Shown piece after piece: positions 1 through 10,213 of a stretch of 35,016 bases of DNA (position 1 is the stretch's first letter; every line of letters begins with the position of its first letter). The notes under the pieces were generated by a model. That model had not been told where the DNA came from. It worked only from the letters and a program-made list of their open reading frames with translations, and made no database searches. The position numbers were made by a program, and so were the translations under genes. Origin of the DNA: Liolophura sinensis (Eukaryota; Mollusca; Polyplacophora; Chitonida; Chitonidae); contig NW_027018367.1 of assembly GCF_032854445.1 (NCBI RefSeq), positions 1-35,016 on the forward strand, in the 5' to 3' direction.

Positions 1-14
1 GTGACTATGACATC

Positions 15-30
15 AATGATCATTCAATTG
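15..30. repeat. Paired palindromes AATGATCATT and CAATTG near the unit start
   Basis: Bases 15-24 form a perfect 10-base palindrome, directly followed by the 6-base palindrome CAATTG at 25-30. The pair recurs at the same place in almost every unit. Exceptions are units 50, 61 and 64, which read CATTTAATTG, and unit 45, where an extra T at 24233-24234 breaks the first palindrome. A bound protein could use such a site, but nothing here identifies one. Confidence 0.75.
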
Positions 31-282
31 TCGCTTCAGCCAAAAGTATTGGTCGGAGAGCAACGCGGTTTGCACCATTCGATTTCTCGTGACAAAATAC
101 GTCGGATTAGCCTCTTACCAGCAGCACTGGAACAGTTTTTCCACTTTTGCATTTTTGCCTGGTGTTTTTGTTAATTGAAATCGGATACACTGTACTATGC
201 ACAATCGCGACTGGTCGTTACTATATTCAACTTTTAACTATACGTTATGTGCCCTTCGGTAGCCCAGAAGACGTCAAATCTT

Positions 283-295
283 TGGGCTAAGCCCA
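283..295. repeat. 13-base perfect dyad TGGGCT-A-AGCCCA
   Basis: Six-base arms flank one central base. It is present in A, C, D and E units. In most B units it reads TGGGCTAAACCCA with one mismatch. In units 50 (27246-27258) and 61 (33297-33309) it reads TGGGTTAAACCCA and symmetry is restored. In units 49, 60 and 64 it is altered to TGGGCCTACCCCA. Confidence 0.75.
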
Positions 296-311
296 TTTAA
301 CTCACCCAGCA

Positions 312-339
312 ATTGTCTTACTTTTAAGTCCAAGACAAT
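312..339. repeat. Inverted repeat able to form a bulged hairpin or cruciform
   Basis: ATTGTCTT (312-319) and AAGACAAT (332-339) are perfect inverted arms. Between them ACT(T) and (A)AGT pair as an inner stem around a TTTA or TCTA loop, leaving CC (330-331) as a bulge. AAGACA (332-337) can also pair with TGTCTT (345-350), giving a competing hairpin. The T/C difference in the loop between classes (ACTTTTAAGT or ACTTCTAAGT) leaves the stem intact. It is found in all units, so the array holds more than 60 copies about 550 bp apart. Confidence 0.78.
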
Positions 340-520
340 CTCAATGTCTTTATCTACGTGTAGAAAAACCACACCATTCGTACATAAAAAACACAATGTA
401 CTAGATACAGTCTGCTGTAAAAAGTACAACTGATCACTGAACCACATCTATAAGGTTCTAATAGATGCGGAATTGGGCCAGGCATCGGCAGCTGTTAAAA
501 AATTGCATATTTCCCTGGTT

Positions 521-573
521 TCCATGGAGTAAGAGCCGTTGCTGGGCACGTGACTATGACATCAATGATCATT
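521..573. repeat. Nearly invariant core around the unit boundary
   Basis: From TCCATGGA (521-528) through GAGCCGTTGCTGGG and CACGTG (547-552) to the AATGATCATT palindrome (564-573), the units differ at very few bases. The repeated exceptions are CCAAGG for CCATGG in some units (for example near 1073 and 4375), GTTACTGGG twice, GATTAACAG near 6583 and GTTAGAG near 16489. Most class-defining differences lie elsewhere, at unit bases 165-235 and 285-480. This is consistent with a constrained, possibly protein-bound segment, but recent homogenisation could look the same. Confidence 0.6.
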
Positions 574-1099
574 CAATTGTGGCTACAGCCAAAAGTATTG
601 GTCGGAGAGCAACGCGGTTTGCACCATTCGATTTCTCGTGACAAAATACGTCGGATTAACCTTTTACCAGTAGCACTGGAAGAGTTTTTCCACTTTTGTA
701 TTTTTGCCTGGTCTTTTTGTTAATTGAAATCGGCTACACTGTACTATGTACAATCGCGACTGGTCATTATTATATTCAACTTTTGACTATAAGTTATGTG
801 CCCTTCTGTAGCCCAGAAGACGTCAAATCTTTGGGCTAAACCCATTAAACTCACCCAGCAATTGTCTTACTTCTAAGTCCAAGACAATCTCAATGTCTTT
901 ATCTACGTGTAGAAAAACCACACCATTTGTACATAAAAAACACAAGGTACTAGATACAGTCTACTGTAAAAAGTACAACTGATCACTGACCCACATCAAT
1001 AAGGTTCTAAAAGATGCGGAATTGGCCCAGGCATCGGCAGCTGTTTAAAAAATTGCAAATTTCCCTGGTTTCCAAGGAGTAAGAGCCGTTGCTGGGCAC
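550..1099 (+). repeat. Representative class B monomer (550 bp)
   Basis: Class B carries the CGGCTACACTG linker, TATGTACAATCG, GGTCATTATT or GGTCTTTATT, GACTATAAG, GGGCTAAACCCATTAAAC, and the T2 3' part with CATTTGTAC, CAAGGTAC, GACCCACATCAATAAGG and AATTGGCCC. This copy also has GGAAGAGTTTTT and a CCAAGG in place of CCATGG at 1073-1078. A second B subgroup (units 7, 14, 29, 34, 43, 54) has GCAACAGATTTT and, in most copies, AATTAGCCC. With unit 1 it forms an A-B pair like units 51-52 and 62-63. The rare CTGGTGTTTTTG of unit 1 is shared with units 51 and 62. Confidence 0.88.
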
Positions 1100-1649
1100 G
1101 TGACTATGACATCAATGATCATTCAATTGTCGCTACAGCCAAAAGTATTGGTCGGAGAGCAACGCGGTTTGCACCATTCGATTTCTCGTGACAAAATACG
1201 TCGGATTAGTCTCTTACCAGCAGCACTGGAACAGTTTTTCCACTTTTGCATTTTTGCCTGGTCTTTTTGTTAATTGAAATCGGATACACTGTACTATGCA
1301 CAATCGCGACTGGTCGTTACTATATTCAACTTTTAACTATACGTTATGTGCCCTTCGGTAGCCCAGAAGACGTCAAATCTTTGGGCTAAGCCCATTTAAC
1401 TCATCCAGCAATTGTCTTACTTTTAAGTCCAAGACAATCTCAATGTCTTTATCTACGTGTAGAAAAACCACACCATTCGTACATAAAAAACACAATGTAC
1501 TAGATACAGTCTGTTGTAAAAAGTACAACTGATCACTGAACCACATCTATAAGGTTCTAATAGATGCGGAATTGGGCCAGGCATCGGCATCTGTTTAAAA
1601 AATTGCAAATTTCCCTGGTTTCCATGGAGTAAGAGCCGTTACTGGGCAC
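1100..1649 (+). repeat. Representative class A monomer (550 bp)
   Basis: This unit serves as a reference for class A. Landmarks in order are the unit start with CAATGATCATTCAATTG, GTCGGAGAGCAACGCGG, ATTTCTCGTGACAAAATACG, the A linker (ATCGGATACACTG then GCACAATCGCGACTGG), AACTATACG, the GACGTC site, the TGGGCTAAGCCCA dyad, the ATTGTCTT/AAGACAAT hairpin, the T1 3' part with CATTCGTAC, and the A-run GTTTAAAAAATTGC followed by TCCATGGA and CACGTG. No frame is open across the unit. Units 9, 16, 31 and 40 are close copies. Confidence 0.9.
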
Positions 1650-2200
1650 GTGACTATGACATCAATGATCATTCAATTGTGGCTACAGCGAAAAGTATTG
1701 GTCGGAGAGCAACGCGGTTTGCACCATTCGATTTCTCGTGACAAAATACGTCGGATTAGTCTCTTACCAGCAGCACTGGAACAGTTTTTCCACTTTTGCA
1801 TTTTTGCCTGGTCTTTTTGTTAATTTGAAATCGGATACAATCTACTATGTACAATCGCAACTGGTCATTACTATATTCAACTTTTGACTATAAGTTATGT
1901 GCCCTTCTGTAGCCCAGAAGACGTCAAATCTTTGGGCTAAGCCCATTTAACTCACCCAGCAATTGTCTTACTTCTAAGTCCAAGACAATTTCAATGCCTT
2001 TATCTACGTGTAGAAAAACCACACCATTCGTACATAAAAAACACAATGTACTAGATACAGTCTGCTGTAAAAAGTACAACTGATCACTGAACCACATCTA
2101 TAAGGTTCTAATAGATGCGGAATTGGGCCAGGCATCGGCAGCTGTTTAAAAAATTGCAAATTTCCCTGGTTTCCATGGAGTAAGAGCCGTTGCTGGGCAC
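1650..2200 (+). repeat. Representative class C monomer (551 bp)
   Basis: Class C is one base longer because its linker reads TTAATTTGAAATCGG. It has AATCTACTATG, then CAATCGCAACTGG, which removes the TCGCGA site present in A, B and D. It often carries ACAGCGAAAAG in place of ACAGCCAAAAG near the start and CAATTTCAATGCC in the middle. Its 3' part is T1. Other C units are 10, 12, 17, 18, 21-23, 32, 33, 36 and 41; 38, 44 and 55 are C-like but keep CGCGAC. Confidence 0.88.
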
Positions 2201-3301
2201 GTGACTATGACATCAATGATCATTCAATTGTCGCTACAGCCAAAAGTATTGGTCGGAGAGCAACGCGGTTTGCACCATTCGATTTCTCGTCACAAAATAC
2301 GTCGGATTAGCCTCTTACCAGCAGCACTGGAACAGTTTTTCCACTTTTGCATTTTTGCCTGGTCTTTTTGTTAATTTGAAATCGGATACAATCTAATATG
2401 TACAATCGCGACTGGTCATTACTATATTCAACTTTTGACTATAAGTTATGTGCCCTTCTGTAGCCCAGAAGACGTCAAATCTTTGGGCTAAGCCCATTTA
2501 ACTCACCCAGCAATTGTCTTACTTCTAAGTCCAAGACAATTTCAATGCCTTTATCTACGTGTAGAAATACCACACCATTCGTACATAAAAAACACAATGT
2601 ACTAGATACAGTCTGCTGTAAAAAGTACAACTGATCACTGAACCACATCTATAAGGTTCTAATAGATGCGGAATTGGGCCAGGCATCGGCAGCTGTTTAA
2701 AAAATTGCAAATTTCCCTGGTTTCCATGGAGTAAGAGCCGTTGCTGGGCACGTGACTATGACATCAATGATCATTCAATTGTCGCTACAGCCAAAAGTAT
2801 TGGTCGGAGAGCAACGCGGTTTGCACCATTCGATTTCTCGTCACAAAATACGTCGGATTAGCCTCTTACCAGCAGCACTGGAACAGTTTTTCCACTTTTG
2901 CATTTTTGCCTGGTCTTTTTGTTAATTTGAAATCGGATACAATCTAATATGTACAATCGCGACTGGTCATTACTATATTCAACTTTTGACTATAAGTTAT
3001 GTGCCCTTCTGTAGCCCAGAAGACGTCAAATCTTTGGGCTAAGCCCATTTAACTCACCCAACAATTGTCTTACTTTTAAGTCCAAGACAATCTCAATGTC
3101 TTTATCTACGTGTAGAAAAACCACACCATTCGTACATAAAAAACACAATGTACTAGATACAGTCTGCTGTAAAAAGTACAACTGATCACTGAACCACATC
3201 TATAAGGTTCTAATAGATGCGGAATTGGGCCAGGCATCGGCAGCTGTTAAAAAATTGCATATTTCCCTGATTTCCATGGAGTAAGAGCCGTTGCTGGGCA
3301 C
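2201..3301 (+). repeat. Tandem pair of class D monomers
   Basis: Both units (2201-2751 and 2752-3301) have CTCGTCACAAAATACG and the AATCTAATATG linker, the two marks of class D. The second is one base shorter because its 3' end reads CTGTTAAAAAATTGCATATTT in place of the longer T/A run. D units also occur at 6604, 12657, 22563 and 28613. D is followed by a B unit at 3302, 7154, 23115 and 29164, a repeated order that indicates block copying. The unit at 13758 starts as D and ends as B. Confidence 0.87.
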
Positions 3302-5502
3302 GTGACTATGACATCAATGATCATTCAATTGTGGCTACAGCCAAAAGTATTGGTCGGAGAGCAACGCGGTTTGCACCATTCGATTTCTCGTGACAAAATA
3401 CGTCGGATTAGCCTCTTACCAGCAGCACTGCAACAGATTTTCCACTTTTGCATTTTTGCCTGGTCTTTTTGTTAATTGAAATCGGCTACACTGTACTATG
3501 TACAATCGCGACTGGTCTTTATTATATTCAACTTTTGACTATAAGTTATGTGCCCTTCGGTAGCCCAGAAGACGTCAAATCTTTGGGCTAAACCCATTAA
3601 ACTCACCCAGCAATTGTCTTACTTCTAAGTCCAAGACAATCTCAATGTCTTTATCTACGTGTAGAAAAACCACACCATTTGTACATAAAAAACACAAGGT
3701 ACTAGATACAGTCTGCTGTAAAAAGTACAACTGATCACTGACCCACATCAATAAGGTTCTAAAAGATGCGGAATTAGCCCAGGCATCGGCAGCTGTTTAA
3801 AAAATTGCAAATTTCCCTGGTTTCCATGGAGTAAGAGCCGTTGCTGGGCACGTGACTATGACATCAATGATCATTCAATTGTCGCTACAGCCAAAAGTAT
3901 TGGTCGGAGAGCAACGCTGTTTGCACCATTCGATTTCTCGTGACAAAATACGTCGGATTAGTCTCTTACCAGCAGCACCGGAACAGTTTTTCCACTTTTG
4001 CATTTTTGCCTGGTCTTTTTGTTAATTGAAATCGGATACACTGTACTATGCACAATCGCGACTGGTCGTTACTATATTCAACTTTTGACTATAAGTTATG
4101 TGCCCTTCGGTAGCCCAGAAGACGTCAAATCTTTGGGCTAAGCCCATCTTACTTACAAAGCAATTGTCTTACTTCTAAGTCCAAGACAATCTCAATGTCT
4201 TTATCTACGTGTAGAAAAACCACACCATTTGTACATAAAAAACACAAGGTACTAGATACAGTCTACTGTAAAAAGTACAACTGATCACTGACCCACATCA
4301 ATAAGGTTCTAAAAGATGCGGAATTGGCCCAGGCATCGGCAGCTGTTTAAAAAATTGCAAATTTCCCTGGTTTCCAAGGAGTAAGAGCCGTTGCTGGGCA
4401 CGTGACTATGACATCAATGATCATTCAATTGTCGCTACAGCCAAAAGTATTGGTCGGAGAGCAACGCGGTTTGCACCATTCGATTTCTCGTGACAAAATA
4501 CGTCGGATTAGTCTCTTACCAGCAGCACTGGAACAGTTTTTCCACTTTTGCATTTTTGCCTGGTCTTTTTGTTAATTGAAATCGGATACACTGTACTATG
4601 CACAATCGCGACTGGTCGTTACTATATTCAACTTTTAACTATACGTTATGTGCCCTTCGGTAGCCCAGAAGACGTCAAATCTTTGGGCTAAGCCCATTTA
4701 ACTCATCCAGCAATTGTCTTACTTTTAAGTCCAAGACAATCTCAATGTCTTTATCTACGTGTAGAAAAACCACACCATTCGTACATAAAAAACACAATGT
4801 ACTAGATACAGTCTGTTGTAAAAAGTACAACTGATCACTGAACCACATCTATAAGGTTCTAATAGATGCGGAATTGGGCCAGGCATCGGCATCTGTTTAA
4901 AAAATTGCAAATTTCCCTGGTTTCCATGGAGTAAGAGCCGTTGCTGGGCACGTGACTATGACATCAATGATCATTCAATTGTGGCTACAGCGAAAAGTAT
5001 TGGTCGGAGAGCAACGCGGTTTGCACCATTCGATTTCTCGTGACAAAATACGTCCGATTAGCCTCTTACCAGCAGCACTGGAACAGTTTTTCCACTTTTG
5101 CATTTTTGCCTGGTCTTTTTGTTAATTTGAAATCGGATACAATCTACTATGTACAATCGCAACTGGTCATTACTATATTCAACTTTTGACTATAAGTTAT
5201 GTGCCCTTCTGTAGCCCAGAAGACGTCAAATCTTTGGGCTAAGCCCATTTAACTCACCCAGCAATTGTCTTACTTCTAAGTCCAAGACAATTTCAATGCC
5301 TTTATCTACGTGTAGAAATACCACACCATTCGTACATAAAAAACACAATGTACTAGATACAGTCTGCTGTAAAAAGTACAACTGATCACTGAACCACATC
5401 TATAAGGTTCTAATAGATGCGGAATTGGGCCAGGCATCGGCAGCTGTTTAAAAAATTGCAAATTTCCCTGGTTTCCATGGAGTAAGAGCCGTTGCTGGGC
5501 AC
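2752..5502 (+). repeat. Five-unit block D-B-E-A-C, first copy (units 6-10)
   Basis: The order D, B (GCAACAGATTTT), E (CTTACTTACAAAG), A, C is repeated by units 13-17 at 6604-9353, seven units (3,852 bp) downstream. Unit-by-unit agreement extends to shared private bases such as the GCTGTTTGC variant in both E units. Differences are few: AGCAGCACTG against AGTAGCACTG in the B units, and CACCGG against CACTGG in the E units. Beyond both ends the class order diverges, which marks this as a duplicated segment in the array. Confidence 0.82.
4147..4160 (+). repeat. E-class patch TCTTACTTACAAAG, unit 8
   Basis: Replaces TTTAACTCACCCAG of other units with five changes in 14 bases. Its first eight bases, TCTTACTT, also occur about 20 bases downstream in GTCTTACTTCTAAG, so local templated copying is a likely origin. 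Confidence 0.85.
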
Positions 5503-6603
5503 GTGACTATGACATCAATGATCATTCAATTGTCGCTACAGCCAAAAGTATTGGTCGGAGAGCAACGCGGTTTGCACCATTCGATTTCTCGTGACAAAAT
5601 ACGTCGGATTAGTCTCTTACCAGCAGCACTGGAACAGTTTTTCCACTTTTGCATTTTTGCCTGGTCTTTTTGTTAATTGAAATCGGCTACACTGTACTAT
5701 GCACAATCGCGACTGGTCGTTACTATATTCAACTTTTAACTATACGTTATGTGCCCTTCGGTAGCCCAGAAGACGTCAAATCTTTGGGCTAAGCCCATTT
5801 AACTCATCCAGCAATTGTCTTACTTTTAAGTCCAAGACAATCTCAATGTCTTTATCTACGTGTAGAAAAACCACACCATTCGTACATAAAAAACACAATG
5901 TACTAGATACAGTCTGTTGTAAAAAGTACAACTGATCACTGAACCACATCTATAAGGTTCTAATAGATGCGGAATTGGGCCAGGCATCGGCATCTGTTTA
6001 AAAAATTGCAAATTTCCCTGGTTTCCATGGAGTAAGAGCCGTTACTGGGCACGTGACTATGACATCAATGATCATTCAATTGTGGCTACAGCGAAAAGTA
6101 TTGGTCGGAGAGCAACGCGGTTTGCACCATTCGATTTCTCGTGACAAAATACGTCCGATTAGCCTCTTACCAGCAGCACTGGAACAGTTTTTCCACTTTT
6201 GCATTTTTGCCTGGTCTTTTTGTTAATTTGAAATCGGATACAATCTACTATGTACAATCGCAACTGGTCATTACTATATTCAACTTTTGACTATAAGTTA
6301 TGTGCCCTTCTGTAGCCCAGAAGACGTCAAATCTTTGGGCTAAGCCCATTTAACTCACCCAGCAATTGTCTTACTTCTAAGTCCAAGACAATTTCAATGC
6401 CTTTATCTACGTGTAGAAATACCACACCATTCGTACATAAAAAACACAATGTACTAGATACAGTCTGCTGTAAAAAGTACAACTGATCACTGAACCACAT
6501 CTATAAGGTTCTAATAGATGCGGAATTGGGCCAGGCATCGGCAGCTGTTTAAAAAATTGCAAATTTCCCTGGTTTCCATGGATTAACAGCCGTTGCTGGG
6601 CAC

Positions 6604-9353
6604 GTGACTATGACATCAATGATCATTCAATTGTCGCTACAGCCAAAACTATTGGTCGGAGAGCAACGCGGTTTGCACCATTCGATTTCTCGTCACAAAA
6701 TACGTCGGATTAGCCTCTTACCAGCAGCACTGGAACAGTTTTTCCACTTTTGCATTTTTGCCTGGTCTTTTTGTTAATTTGAAATCGGATACAATCTAAT
6801 ATGTACAATCGCGACTGGTCATTACTATATTCAACTTTTGACTATAAGTTATGTGCCCTTCTGTAGCCCAGAAGACGTCAAATCTTTGGGCTAAGCCCAT
6901 TTAACTCACCCAACAATTGTCTTACTTTTAAGTCCAAGACAATCTCAATGTCTTTATCTACGTGTAGAAAAACCACACCATTCGTACATAAAAAACACAA
7001 TGTACTAGATACAGTCTGCTGTAAAAAGTACAACTGATCACTGAACCACATCTATAAGGTTCTAATAGATGCGGAATTGGGCCAGGCATCGGCAGCTGTT
7101 AAAAAATTGCATATTTCCCTGGTTTCCATGGAGTAAGAGCCGTTGCTGGGCACGTGACTATGACATCAATGATCATTCAATTGTGGCTACAGCCAAAAGT
7201 ATTGGTCGGAGAGCAACGCGGTTTGCACCATTCGATTTCTCGTGACAAAATACGTCGGATTAGCCTCTTACCAGTAGCACTGCAACAGATTTTCCACTTT
7301 TGCATTTTTGCCTGGTCTTTTTGTTAATTGAAATCGGCTACACTGTACTATGTACAATCGCGACTGGTCTTTATTATATTCAACTTTTGACTATAAGTTA
7401 TGTGCCCTTCGGTAGCCCAGAAGACGTCAAATCTTTGGGCTAAACCCATTAAACTCACCCAGCAATTGTCTTACTTCTAAGTCCAAGACAATCTCAATGT
7501 CTTTATCTACGTGTAGAAAAACCACACCATTTGTACATAAAAAACACAAGGTACTAGATACAGTCTGCTGTAAAAAGTACAACTGATCACTGACCCACAT
7601 CAATAAGGTTCTAAAAGATGCGGAATTAGCCCAGGCATCGGCAGCTGTTTAAAAAATTGCAAATTTCCCTGGTTTCCATGGAGTAAGAGCCGTTGCTGGG
7701 CACGTGACTATGACATCAATGATCATTCAATTGTCGCTACAGCCAAAAGTATTGGTCGGAGAGCAACGCTGTTTGCACCATTCGATTTCTCGTGACAAAA
7801 TACGTCGGATTAGTCTCTTACCAGCAGCACTGGAACAGTTTTTCCACTTTTGCATTTTTGCCTGGTCTTTTTGTTAATTGAAATCGGATACACTGTACTA
7901 TGCACAATCGCGACTGGTCGTTACTATATTCAACTTTTGACTATAAGTTATGTGCCCTTCGGTAGCCCAGAAGACGTCAAATCTTTGGGCTAAGCCCATC
8001 TTACTTACAAAGCAATTGTCTTACTTCTAAGTCCAAGACAATCTCAATGTCTTTATCTACGTGTAGAAAAACCACACCATTTGTACATAAAAAACACAAG
8101 GTACTAGATACAGTCTACTGTAAAAAGTACAACTGATCACTGACCCACATCAATAAGGTTCTAAAAGATGCGGAATTGGGCCAGGCATCGGCAGCTGTTA
8201 AAAAATTGCATATTTCCCTGGTTTCCATGGAGTAAGAGCCGTTGCTGGGCACGTGACTATGACATCAATGATCATTCAATTGTCGCTACAGCCAAAAGTA
8301 TTGGTCGGAGAGCAACGCGGTTTGCACCATTCGATTTCTCGTGACAAAATACGTCGGATTAGTCTCTTACCAGCAGCACTGGAACAGTTTTTCCACTTTT
8401 GCATTTTTGCCTGGTCTTTTTGTTAATTGAAATCGGATACACTGTACTATGCACAATCGCGACTGGTCGTTACTATATTCAACTTTTAACTATACGTTAT
8501 GTGCCCTTCGGTAGCCCAGAAGACGTCAAATCTTTGGGCTAAGCCCATTTAACTCATCCAGCAATTGTCTTACTTTTAAGTCCAAGACAATCTCAATGTC
8601 TTTATCTACGTGTAGAAAAACCACACCATTCGTACATAAAAAACACAATGTACTAGATACAGTCTGTTGTAAAAAGTACAACTGATCACTGAACCACATC
8701 TATAAGGTTCTAATAGATGCGGAATTGGGCCAGGCATCGGCATCTGTTTAAAAAATTGCAAATTTCCCTGGTTTCCATGGAGTAAGAGCCGTTGCTGGGC
8801 ACGTGACTATGACATCAATGATCATTCAATTGTGGCTACAGCGAAAAGTATTGGTCGGAGAGCAACGCGGTTTGCACCATTCGATTTCTCGTGACAAAAT
8901 ACGTCGGATTAGCCTCTTACCAGCAGCACTGGAACAGTTTTTCCACTTTTGCATTTTTGCCTGGTCTTTTTGTTAATTTGAAATCGGATACAATCTACTA
9001 TGTACAATCGCAACTGGTCATTACTATATTCAACTTTTGACTATAAGTTATGTGCCCTTCGGTAGCCCAGAAGACGTCAAATCTTTGGGCTAAGCCCATT
9101 TAACTCACCCAGCAATTGTCTTACTTCTAAGTCCAAGACAATTTCAATGCCTTTATCTACGTGTAGAAATACCACACCATTCGTACATAAAAAACACAAT
9201 GTACTAGATACAGTCTGCTGTAAAAAGTACAACTGATCACTGAACCACATCTATAAGGTTCTAATAGATGCGGAATTGGGCCAGGCATCGGCAGCTGTTT
9301 AAAAAATTGCAAATTTCCCTGGTTTCCATGGAGTAAGAGCCGTTGCTGGGCAC
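6604..9353 (+). repeat. Five-unit block D-B-E-A-C, second copy (units 13-17)
   Basis: Pairs with 2752-5502 at a seven-unit spacing. Its E unit (7704-8252) ends differently: near 8171-8180 the T2 3' part switches to T1 (AATTGGGCC, then CTGTTAAAAAATTGCATATTT). That switch makes this unit 549 bp and is a small gene-conversion patch. Part of the block (units 14-17) recurs a third time at 15408-17608. Confidence 0.82.
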
Positions 9354-9904
9354 GTGACTATGACATCAATGATCATTCAATTGTGGCTACAGCGAAAAGT
9401 ATTGGTCGGAGAGCAACGCGGTTTGCACCATTCGATTTCTCGTGACAAAATACGTCCGATTAGCCTCTTACCAGCAGCACTGGAACAGTTTTTCCACTTT
9501 TGCATTTTTGCCTGGTCTTTTTGTTAATTTGAAATCGGATACAATCTACTATGTACAATCGCAACTGGTCATTACTATATTCAACTTTTAACTATAAGTT
9601 ATGTGCCCTTCTGTAGCCCAGAGGACGTCAAATCTTTGGGCTAAGCCCATTTAACTCACCCAACAATTGTCTTACTTTTAAGTCCAAGACAATCTCAATG
9701 TCTTTATCTACGTGTAGAAAAACCACACCATTCGTACATAAAAAACACAATGTACTAGATACAGTCTGTTGTAAAAAGTACAACTGATCACTGAACCACA
9801 TCTATAAGGTTCTAATAGATGCGGAATTGGGCCAGGCATCGGCATCTGTTTAAAAAATTGCAAATTTCCCTGGTTTCCATGGAGTAAGAGCCGTTGCTGG
9901 GCAC
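7154..9904 (+). repeat. Block B-E-A-C-C (units 14-18), copied at 15408-18159
   Basis: Class order B, E, A, C, C here is the same in units 29-33, fifteen units (8,254 bp) downstream. Shared details include AGTAGCACTGCAACAG in the B unit and GCTGTTTGC in the E unit. Unit 18 has CAGAGGACGTC and CACCCAACAATTG, features that recur in units 22 and 28, while unit 33 lacks them. The match therefore weakens at the 3' end. Confidence 0.72.
7999..8012 (+). repeat. E-class patch, unit 15
   Basis: Same 14-base patch as in unit 8, seven units downstream, in a block that copies units 6-10. Confidence 0.85.
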
Positions 9905-10199
9905 GTGACTATGACATCAATGATCATTCAATTGTGGCTACAGCGAAAAGTATTGGTCGGAGAGCAACGCGGTTTGCACCATTCGATTTCTCGTGACAAA
10001 ATACGTCCGATAAGCCTCTTACCAGCAGCACTGGAACAGTTTTTCCACTTTTGCATTTTTGCCTGGTCTTTTTGTTAATTGAAATCGGATACACTGTACT
10101 ATGCACAATCGCGACTGGTCGTTACTATATTCAACTTTTGACTATAAGTTATGTGCCCTTCGGTAGCCCAGAAGACGTCAAATCTTTGGGCTAAGCCCA

Positions 10200-10213
10200 T
10201 CTTACTTACAAAG
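10200..10213 (+). repeat. E-class patch, unit 19
   Basis: Same patch, here in a unit whose first part is C-like (ACAGCGAAAAG, GTCCGATAAG). The patch has therefore been recombined onto a new upstream half. Confidence 0.85.

Larger units (their letters stand above)
1100..2200 (+). repeat. A-C dimer block, copied at 4402-5502 and 5503-6603
   Basis: Units 3-4 match units 9-10 and 11-12 in class order and in detail. Units 3-4 and 11-12 share a rare G-to-A change, GTTACTGGG, at the junction between their two units (1641 and 6044), so these two copies are related by a jump of eight units. Units 9-10 and 11-12 sit next to each other, a local dimer duplication. The copies differ in a few bases, for example CGGATAC in unit 3 and CGGCTAC in unit 11. 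Confidence 0.8.

Noticed and set aside
235-245. TATA-like CTATATTCAAC or TATAAG/TATACG as a promoter
   Set aside because: Short AT-rich matches are expected by chance in 59% AT sequence, and no transcript start, polyadenylation signal or open frame follows.
1-549. Shorter internal subrepeat giving rise to the 550-bp unit
   Set aside because: The two halves of the unit do not align beyond short shared words such as CAATTGTC and TGATCACT or TGATCATT, so I see no support for a smaller ancestral unit.
1-549. Unit length as a multiple of nucleosome spacing (three times about 183 bp)
   Set aside because: The arithmetic fits but there is no 183-bp periodicity in the sequence that I can see, so it is not evidence.
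9924-10106. Reverse open frames of 60-78 codons at 9924-10106, 12125-12316, 17077-17268, 21735-21971, 22838-23050 and 28887-29099
   Set aside because: All are frames across the satellite unit. They appear only in units with certain substitutions or indels (GATAAGCC near 10010, 12211 and 17163; A-run changes near 21880, 22950 and 28999). No start context, domain or conservation of frame among units.
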